A stretch of DNA of 12,544 nt from NCBI GenBank assembly GCA_902802215.1, contig CADCLH010000036.1, positions 1 to 12,544 on the forward strand. Direction: 5' to 3'. A program made the translations under genes and the position numbers. Origin of the DNA: Oscillospiraceae bacterium (lineage in GTDB: Bacteria; Bacillota; Clostridia; Oscillospirales; Oscillospiraceae). Shown piece by piece: positions 5,253 through 11,215 of the stretch. The notes below the pieces were generated by a model. That model had not been told where the DNA came from. It saw only the letters and a program-made list of their open reading frames with translations, and made no database searches. Positions within the stretch are counted from its first letter, which is position 1. The number at the start of each line of letters is the position of its first letter.

Positions 5253-7859
5253 ATGAGAAAAGCGGACAACACGGTACTCGGCATCCTCGCCCATGTGGAC
5301 GCGGGCAAGACGACCCTGTGCGAGGCGATGCTGGTCCTTTCGGGAAAACTGAAAAAGCCGGGGCGCGTCGATCACCGGGACAGCTACCTCGACACCCACG
5401 GGCTCGAGCGGGCCCGGGGCATCACGATCTTCGCCAAGCAGGCGCAGACGACGCTCGGCGGCCGGAGCGTGACGCTGCTGGACACGCCGGGGCATGTGGA
5501 CTTCTCCGCCGAGGCGGAGCGGACGCTGCGGGTGCTCGACTATGCGGTGCTGGTCATCAGCGGCACCGACGGCGTGCAGGCCCACACCGAGACGCTCTGG
5601 AAGCTGCTGGAGCACGCCGGGGTGCCGACCTTCGTGTTCGTGACGAAGATGGACCTGCCCGGGCCGGGGCGCGAAAGCGTCCTCGGCGAGCTGCGCGCCC
5701 GCCTGTCCGAGCGCTGCGTCGACCTGTCGGACGAGGGCGCATTCGAGGAGATCGCCCTCTGCGGCGAGGAGGCGATGGAGCGCTACCTTGCGGACGGGAC
5801 GTTCGACGATGCGTTCCTCGCCGAGCTGATCCGCAGGCGGGAGCTGTTTCCCTGCTTCTTCGGCTCGGGGCTGCGTCTCGAGGGCGTGGAGCCCCTTTTG
5901 GACGCGCTCGGGCGCTTCGCCCTGCCGGGGGAATACGGGGACGCCTTTGCTGCGCGCGTGTTCAAGATCTCCCGCGACGAGGCGGGAAAGCGCCTGACCT
6001 GGCTGAAGGTCACCGGCGGCGAGCTGCGCGTGCGCGCGCCGATTTCTTACCGCACGGCGGACGGAGAGACGTGTGAGGAAAAAATCAGCCAGCTGCGCGT
6101 CTACAGCGGCGCCGGCTATGAGAGCGCGGAGACGGCGGGACCGGGGACGGTCTGCGCCGCCCTCGGTCTGACCCGGACGAGACCGGGCCGGGGCCTCGGC
6201 GCGGAACGGGACGCGGAGGAGGCGGAGAGCGAGCCGGTGATGAGTTGCCGGCTGATCCTGCCGAAGGGCTGCGACCCCATGCTCCTGCTGCCGAAGCTCA
6301 AAGAGCTCGACCAGGAGGACCCGCAGCTGCACGTCGAATGGAACGCGGCGGCGGGGGAGATCCGCGTCCGGCTCATGGGAAAGATCCAGGGAGAGGTCTT
6401 CCGCAGCCTCGTCAAGGAGCGCTTCGATACCGAAATCACGCTGGACGAGCCGCAGATCCTCTACCGCGAGACCATCGCGGACACGGTGGAGGGCGTGGGC
6501 CACTTCGAGCCGCTGCGCCACTACGCCGAGGTGCATCTGATCCTCGAGCCCATGCCGCGCGGCAGCGGCCTGAGCTTCGACAGCGTCTGCCCCGAGGACG
6601 AGCTGGACCGCAACTGGCAGCGGCTCATCCTCACCCATCTGGCCGAAAAGGAGCACCGGGGCGTGCTGACCGGCGCGCCCATCACGGATATGCACATCAC
6701 CCTTGCCGCCGGGAAGGCCCATCCCAAGCACACCGAGGGCGGGGATTTCCGACAGGCCACCTACCGCGCGGTGCGGCAGGGCCTGATGCAGGCCAGAAGC
6801 ATCCTGCTCGAGCCCTGGTGCCGCTTCGCGCTCGAGGTCCCGACCGCCGAGATCGGCCGGGCCATCGGCGACGTGCGCGCCATGGACGGAGACTTCTCCG
6901 CCCCGGTGGAGCGCGGCGGCGTGTCGCGCATCGAGGGCGAGGCCCCGGCGGCCAAGCTGAACGCCTACGCCGAGGAGCTGCTCGCCTGGACGCACGGGCG
7001 GGGACGGCTGAGCCTGTCGGCCGGGGGCTTCCGGCCCGTACGCGATCAGGACAGGCGCGTGGCCGAGATCGGCTACGACCCCGAGCGGGACACGGACGAT
7101 CCGGCGGATTCCGTCTTCTGCGCGCACGGGGCGGGCGTCAACATCAAATGGAACGAGGTGCCGCAGTACATGCACCTCGAAAGCTGCCTCAAGCCCCGCG
7201 ACGAAGCGCCTCCGGCGCCGCGCCTGCGCAGCGTCAGCATCGACGAGCGCGAGCTTGAGGCCATCATGGAGCGGGAATTCGGCCCGATCCGCCGCCGGGA
7301 GTACGCGCAGCGGCGGGAAAACCGCGCCGAAGCCCCCGCTTCGCTCCCCGCGGGTGAGAGGCGGGAGACCGTGATCGTCGACGGCTACAACCTGATCTTC
7401 GCCTGGGACGAGCTCAAGGCCCTGGCCTCGGCGCGCCTCGACCTCGCGCGGGAGAAGCTCTGCGATCTGCTGTCCGGCTACGCGGGCTTTACAGGGAAGG
7501 ACGTCGTGCTGGTCTTCGACGGCTTCCGCACGGCGGGAAACCCCGGCTCGAAGAGCGAGGTGCACAACATCCGCGTCGCCTACACCGCCGAGGGCGAGAC
7601 CGGCGACGCCTATATCGAGCGGCTGGTCAACGAGATCGGAAAGAACGAGACGGTGCGCGTCGTGACCAGCGACAACCTGATCCGCCTCTCGGCCCTGCGC
7701 GCGGGCGTGCTGCGGTCCTCGTCGAAGGAGTTCGCGGCCGAGGTCGAAAACGTCTGGGAGCAGATCGGCGCGCTGCTGGAGAAGAGCAATCGGGGCGCGC
7801 ACAGGACGAAGGTGATGGACCAGCTTCATGGACATGCAGGAACTGATTCGACGCGGTGA
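5253..7859 (+). CDS. EF-G/Tet(M)-like translational GTPase fused to a YacP/Rae1-type NYN nuclease domain
   Basis: The 868 residues begin as a ribosome-protection/EF-G-type GTPase: G1 AHVDAGKTT (13-21), switch I ARGITI (54-59), G3 DTPGH with catalytic H81 (77-81) and G4 TKMD (131-134). Domain II starts near 233, III near 329, IV about 405-519 and V about 520-610. After a linker with a conserved-looking GVNIKWNEVPQYMHLES block (ending near 644), a C-terminal NYN/PIN-like domain (about 705-840) follows Bacillus Rae1 motif by motif: IVDGYNLI (D710, N713), VLVFDGF (D756), EGETGDAYIE (D785) and VTSDN (D807). Rae1 cleaves mRNA in the ribosomal A site, so a GTPase-delivered A-site nuclease is the natural inference. 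The domain IV tip lacks Tet(M)'s YSPVST loop, so tetracycline resistance is doubtful. The ATG at 5253 is chosen because a promoter occupies the only earlier in-frame start (TTG 5217). It overlaps the next gene by 32 nt. Confidence 0.93.
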   Translation: MRKADNTVLGILAHVDAGKTTLCEAMLVLSGKLKKPGRVDHRDSYLDTHGLERARGITIFAKQAQTTLGGRSVTLLDTPGHVDFSAEAERTLRVLDYAVLVISGTDGVQAHTETLWKLLEHAGVPTFVFVTKMDLPGPGRESVLGELRARLSERCVDLSDEGAFEEIALCGEEAMERYLADGTFDDAFLAELIRRRELFPCFFGSGLRLEGVEPLLDALGRFALPGEYGDAFAARVFKISRDEAGKRLTWLKVTGGELRVRAPISYRTADGETCEEKISQLRVYSGAGYESAETAGPGTVCAALGLTRTRPGRGLGAERDAEEAESEPVMSCRLILPKGCDPMLLLPKLKELDQEDPQLHVEWNAAAGEIRVRLMGKIQGEVFRSLVKERFDTEITLDEPQILYRETIADTVEGVGHFEPLRHYAEVHLILEPMPRGSGLSFDSVCPEDELDRNWQRLILTHLAEKEHRGVLTGAPITDMHITLAAGKAHPKHTEGGDFRQATYRAVRQGLMQARSILLEPWCRFALEVPTAEIGRAIGDVRAMDGDFSAPVERGGVSRIEGEAPAAKLNAYAEELLAWTHGRGRLSLSAGGFRPVRDQDRRVAEIGYDPERDTDDPADSVFCAHGAGVNIKWNEVPQYMHLESCLKPRDEAPPAPRLRSVSIDERELEAIMEREFGPIRRREYAQRRENRAEAPASLPAGERRETVIVDGYNLIFAWDELKALASARLDLAREKLCDLLSGYAGFTGKDVVLVFDGFRTAGNPGSKSEVHNIRVAYTAEGETGDAYIERLVNEIGKNETVRVVTSDNLIRLSALRAGVLRSSSKEFAAEVENVWEQIGALLEKSNRGAHRTKVMDQLHGHAGTDSTR

Positions 7860-8571
7860 GGATCTGGCGCGGCGCAGCGAGCAGAAAAGCTGCCTGACCA
7901 GAAGCGGCTTTCTCAGCCCCGCGGAGCGCTATGCTCTCGAGCACGCCCCGGCGCTGCGCTCATGCCGCGCGGTCTTTGCGGGAGGACGGCCCGACGCCGA
8001 GCGGACGATGGCCTTCTTCCTGCCGGACTGGATGGACGAGGCGGAGCTCGAGCTGTCGGAGCACATCTGCTGCCTGCGCATCCGCGCCGCCTTCGGCGAG
8101 CCGGGACACCGCGACTATATGGGCGCGATCCTCGGCATGGGCGTGGGGCGCGAGTGGGTCGGGGACATCCTCGTGCAGGGCGATACGGCGTATGTGCTCT
8201 GCCAGCCGAGCGTGCTGCGCCACCTTATGAGTATCGACAAGGTCGGGCGCTTCGCCGTCAGGGCCGAGGCGGTCGCCCTCGACGAGCTGCCCGTGCCCGA
8301 GCGCAGGGTCGAGGAGCGGCGCTTCACGGTGATGAGCGCGCGGCTGGACGCGGTGTGCGCGGGGCTGTTCCACCTCTCGCGCACGGAGTGCGCGCGGCAG
8401 ATCGGGGCAGGGAACGTGAGTCTGAACTACGCGGAGTGTCTCAAGGCCGACGCGCCGGTGAAGGAGGGGGACGTGCTCTCCCTGCGCGGCGCGGGCAAGG
8501 GAAGCGTCCGCGAGATCGGCGGCAGCTCCCGCAAGGGGCGGGTCTTCGTCACGGCGGAGCTGTACAAATAA
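7828..8571 (+). CDS. ylmH: YlmH-like S4-domain RNA-binding protein
   Basis: Predicted ribosome-associated RNA-binding protein. In Bacillus the YlmH family has been linked to ribosome-associated quality control, where an S4-domain protein helps C-terminal tailing of stalled nascent chains on the 50S subunit. The 247 residues carry an N-terminal YlmH domain with the family block GHRDYMGAILGMGVGREWVGDILV (93-116, split here: GHRDYMGAIL then GMGVGREWVGDILV), and a C-terminal S4 domain (about 169-228, RLDAVCAGLFHLSRTEC to VKEGDVLSLRG). The ATG at 7828 lies 11 nt after AAGGTGAT, a strong match to the 16S 3' end; a second ATG at 7834 is less well spaced. The 32-nt overlap with the upstream GTPase-nuclease gene implies translational coupling. 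In Bacillus ylmH lies beside cell-division genes; none are seen here. Confidence 0.88.
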   Translation: MDMQELIRRGEDLARRSEQKSCLTRSGFLSPAERYALEHAPALRSCRAVFAGGRPDAERTMAFFLPDWMDEAELELSEHICCLRIRAAFGEPGHRDYMGAILGMGVGREWVGDILVQGDTAYVLCQPSVLRHLMSIDKVGRFAVRAEAVALDELPVPERRVEERRFTVMSARLDAVCAGLFHLSRTECARQIGAGNVSLNYAECLKADAPVKEGDVLSLRGAGKGSVREIGGSSRKGRVFVTAELYK

Positions 8572-8589
8572 AAGTGAGGTATGAACGCA

Positions 8590-9798
8590 ATGAGAGCATA
8601 TGAGCGGCTGCTGCGCTATGTCAAGCTGGACACCCAGAGCGCCCATGAGGCGGGAAAGACGCCCAGCACGATCAAGCAGATCAATCTGACGCACCTTTTG
8701 AAGGCGGAGATGGAGGAGATGGGACTCGAGCGCGTGTTCGCGGACGAGTACGCCTATGTCTACGGCTTTTTGCCGGCGACGCCGGGACGGGAGAACGCCC
8801 CCGTGATCGGGCTGATCGCGCACATCGACACGGCCCCGGATTTCAGCGGCAAAAACGTCCGGCCCAGGATGCACCCGGACTATGACGGCGGGAGGATCCT
8901 GCTCGGCCACAGCGGACTGGTGCTCAGTCCCGCGCAGTTCCCGGACCTCATGGCCTGCCTCGGCCACACCCTCATCACCACCGACGGGACGACCCTGCTC
9001 GGCGCGGACGACAAGGCCGGGATCGCGGAGATCCTGACCGTCTGCGAGCGCCTGATGAAGCGGGGACTGCCCCACGGCGGCGTCGCGGTGTGCTTCGCGC
9101 CGGACGAGGAGATCGGGCACGGGGCGTCCCTGCTGGACCTTGAGCGCTTCGGCGCGGACTTCGCGTACACGGTGGACGGCGGCGCGCTCGAGGAGGTCAA
9201 CTGCGAGACCTTCAACGCCGCGGCCGCCTGCTTCAAGATCCAGGGCGTGAGCGTCCATCCCGGCTCGGCCAAGGACATCATGGTCAACGCCTCTCTGGTG
9301 GCCATGGAGATCAACGCCATGCTGCCGCCGGACGAGATCCCCGCCAGAACCGAGGGCTACGAGGGCTATTTCCACGTCACTGAAATCACGGGGGACGTCA
9401 GCCGCGCCGAGCTCAAATACATCATCCGCGACCACGACGCGGAGCGCTTCGCCGCGCGCTGCGAACGGATGCGCCAGATCGCCTCCGCCATGAACAAAAA
9501 GTACGGCGGCGGCACGGTGAGCCTCTCTATCCGGGTGGAATACCGCAACATGGCCGAGGCGCTCAAGGGACATGAAAACGTGGTGGAGCGCGCCGTGCAG
9601 GCCGTGAAGGCGGCGGGGCTCACGCCGGTGATCCGCCCGGTGCGCGGCGGGACCGACGGCTCGCAGCTGAGCTTCCGCGGCCTGCCCTGCCCGAACCTCG
9701 GCACCGGCGGCGCGGCCTTCCATGGGCCCTATGAGCACATCAGCGCCGAAAACATGGACAAGGCCGTGGAGATCCTGACGAACATCGTCTGCGCATAA
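8590..9798 (+). CDS. pepT: Peptidase T (tripeptide aminopeptidase)
   Basis: Cytosolic di-zinc M20-family aminopeptidase that removes the N-terminal residue from tripeptides, a late step in peptide catabolism. With the start at 8590 (402 residues) the catalytic residues nearly coincide with E. coli PepT numbering: H78 and D80 in AHIDTAPD, D140 in GADDKAG, E173/E174 in PDEEIG, D196 in TVDGG, and H378 in AFHGPYEH. Other family blocks present are TLITTDGTTLLGADD, HPGSAKDIMVNA, YIIRDHD and RGGTDGSQLSF. An ATG at 8581 is in frame but directly abuts the GAGG ribosome binding site (8576-8579). The 8590 ATG is 10 nt from it and is preferred. The gene lies 18 nt after ylmH and 26 nt before the transporter, so it is probably co-transcribed. 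Confidence 0.96.
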   Translation: MRAYERLLRYVKLDTQSAHEAGKTPSTIKQINLTHLLKAEMEEMGLERVFADEYAYVYGFLPATPGRENAPVIGLIAHIDTAPDFSGKNVRPRMHPDYDGGRILLGHSGLVLSPAQFPDLMACLGHTLITTDGTTLLGADDKAGIAEILTVCERLMKRGLPHGGVAVCFAPDEEIGHGASLLDLERFGADFAYTVDGGALEEVNCETFNAAAACFKIQGVSVHPGSAKDIMVNASLVAMEINAMLPPDEIPARTEGYEGYFHVTEITGDVSRAELKYIIRDHDAERFAARCERMRQIASAMNKKYGGGTVSLSIRVEYRNMAEALKGHENVVERAVQAVKAAGLTPVIRPVRGGTDGSQLSFRGLPCPNLGTGGAAFHGPYEHISAENMDKAVEILTNIVCA

Positions 9799-9824
9799 GC
9801 CGCGGAGAAAAGAGGGGAGAAACG

Positions 9825-11102
9825 ATGACGACCAAGCTGGGCGCGCGCAAGTGGACGGCGCTGATCCTGATCGGCCTGTTCGGACAGTTCGCGTGGACCA
9901 TCGAGAACATGTATTTCAACGTCTTCCTGTACAACACCATCTCCACCGATCCAGGCTACATCGCGGCCATGGTGGGCTGGTCCGCCGCGGCCGCCACGCT
10001 GACGACGCTTTTGATGGGCGCGCTGTCGGACCGCCTCGGCAAACGCAAGGCCTTCATCTGCGCGGGCTATCTGCTGTGGGGCCTGTCCACCGCGGCCTTC
10101 GGCCTCATCACCCCGGAAAACGCCGCGCGGCTCTTCCCGAGGGCCAACGCCGCCGCGGCCGCGGCCACGCTCGTCGTGGTCATGGACTGCGTGATGACCT
10201 TCTTCGGCTCGACCGCCAACGACGCGGCCTTCAACGCCTACGTCACCGACATCACCGACGAGACCAACCGCGGCCGGGCCGAGAGCGTGCTGGCCATCCT
10301 GCCGCTCATTTCGATGCTCATCATCTTCGGCCTCTTCGACGGCCTGACGCAGCAGGGGAAGTGGAAGGAGTTCTTCGGCATCTTCGGCGCGGCGGTGAGC
10401 GCCGTCGGCGTGATCGCCGTGTTTCTGGTAAAGGACGAGGCGGTCAGGAGCGAAAACGCCGACGGCCTGAAAAATCTGATCTACGGCCTGTCGCCGAACG
10501 TGGTGAGGGAAAACCCCGCGCTCTACCTCTCGTTTGCGGCCTTCTGCCTGTTCTCGGTGGCGGTGCAGGTCTTCTTCCCCTTCCTCATCATCTATCTGCA
10601 AAACTACCTCGGCATCAAAGACTACGCGATCGTGCTCGGCGTGGTGCTGATCCTCGCCTCCGCCGCGAGCGTCGTGTCCGGCCGCTTCATCGACCGCGTC
10701 GGCAAGCTGCGCTTCGTGTTCCCGGCCGCGGGCGTGATGCTTTTGGGGCTCGTCGGGATGTACTTTGTGCGCAGCGGGCCGGGCGTGATGATCGCCGGGA
10801 CCGTGATGATGAGCGGCTACATGATGTGCTCCGCCGCCCTCGGCGCCGAGATCCGCGACTGCACGCCGCCCGACCGCGTCGGGCACTTTCAGGGCATCCG
10901 CATGATCTTCGCGGTGCTGCTGCCCATGATTGTCGGTCCTGCGATCGGGGCCGCCGTCATCCGCGGCAGCGACAGCACCTACATCGAGCTCGGCCAGGTC
11001 AAGACCGTGCCCACGCCGGGCATCTTTCTGGCCGCGGCGGCGGTGCTGCTGCTGTGCTTCATCCCGGTGCTGGCGCTGAAAAAGCGGGAGAACAGGGCGT
11101 AA
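9825..11102 (+). CDS. Major facilitator superfamily transporter, substrate unknown
   Basis: Integral membrane transporter of 425 residues with about 12 hydrophobic segments. The cytoplasmic loop between helices 2 and 3 carries MFS motif A as GALSDRLGKRK (65-75), and a related basic loop VVSGRFIDRVGKLR lies at the start of the second half. Acidic and polar residues sit in or near the membrane segments (E27, and D/N in the GSTANDAAFNAYVTDI region), suggesting proton- or cation-coupled transport. The substrate cannot be assigned. GAGGGGAG lies about 7 nt upstream of the ATG. It is the last gene of the rightward cluster, 26 nt after pepT. Association with PepT makes a peptide or amino-acid substrate, import or export, one possibility, but MFS sugar or drug transport fits equally well. 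A strong hairpin begins 13 nt after the stop codon. Confidence 0.9.
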   Translation: MTTKLGARKWTALILIGLFGQFAWTIENMYFNVFLYNTISTDPGYIAAMVGWSAAAATLTTLLMGALSDRLGKRKAFICAGYLLWGLSTAAFGLITPENAARLFPRANAAAAAATLVVVMDCVMTFFGSTANDAAFNAYVTDITDETNRGRAESVLAILPLISMLIIFGLFDGLTQQGKWKEFFGIFGAAVSAVGVIAVFLVKDEAVRSENADGLKNLIYGLSPNVVRENPALYLSFAAFCLFSVAVQVFFPFLIIYLQNYLGIKDYAIVLGVVLILASAASVVSGRFIDRVGKLRFVFPAAGVMLLGLVGMYFVRSGPGVMIAGTVMMSGYMMCSAALGAEIRDCTPPDRVGHFQGIRMIFAVLLPMIVGPAIGAAVIRGSDSTYIELGQVKTVPTPGIFLAAAAVLLLCFIPVLALKKRENRA

Positions 11103-11114
11103 CGGCGAAAAAAT

Positions 11115-11152
11115 AATAGCGGCGAGGCTGCGAAAGCAGCCCCGCCGCTATT
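11115..11152. terminator. Strong hairpin after the transporter, probable terminator
   Basis: Arms 11115-11131 and 11136-11152 form a 17-position stem (10 bp AATAGCGGCG, one A/C mismatch at 11125/11142, then 6 bp GGCTGC) closed by a GAAA tetraloop. Rightward, the stem is followed by CAGCTTGT, not a U-tract. Leftward it is followed by TATTTTTTC. It therefore looks like a proper intrinsic terminator for leftward transcripts and only a hairpin for the transporter operon, unless the rightward U-tract was lost when the insertion sequence arrived. Confidence 0.72.
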
Positions 11153-11188
11153 CAGCTTGTCAAAAAACTACCCAAACGCCCTCGCTTC

Positions 11189-11197
11189 TGGTACAAT
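11189..11197 (+). promoter_or_regulatory. Extended -10 promoter of the insertion sequence
   Basis: TGGTACAAT matches an extended -10 (TGn plus TACAAT at 11192-11197). No good -35 is seen at 16-18 nt spacing; TTGTCA at 11157-11162 is 29 nt away and too far. The predicted start at about 11203-11205 leaves a short leader of roughly 12 nt before the transposase ATG. The AGGAG at 11198-11202 would fall at or before the RNA start, leaving GGGGGTG (11204-11210) as the likely ribosome binding site. Confidence 0.55.
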
Positions 11198-11215
11198 AGG
11201 AGCGGGGGTGTTGTC

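Noticed and set aside
5211..7835. Long open frame on the minus strand opposite the GTPase-nuclease
   Set aside because: It has the composition of an antisense shadow of a G+C-rich gene and no family motif; the plus strand carries all the GTPase motifs.
5253..7859. Calling the gene a tetracycline resistance determinant
   Set aside because: The GTPase core is Tet(M)/EF-G-like, but the domain IV loop is different and a nuclease domain is fused; resistance is not supported by the sequence.
8581..8589. Earlier pepT start at ATG 8581
   Set aside because: The GAGG ribosome binding site ends 1 nt before it, which is too close. The 8590 start gives proper spacing and catalytic numbering that matches E. 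coli PepT.
7960..9738. Minus-strand open frame opposite ylmH and pepT
   Set aside because: It is antisense to two confidently identified genes and shows no recognisable domain.
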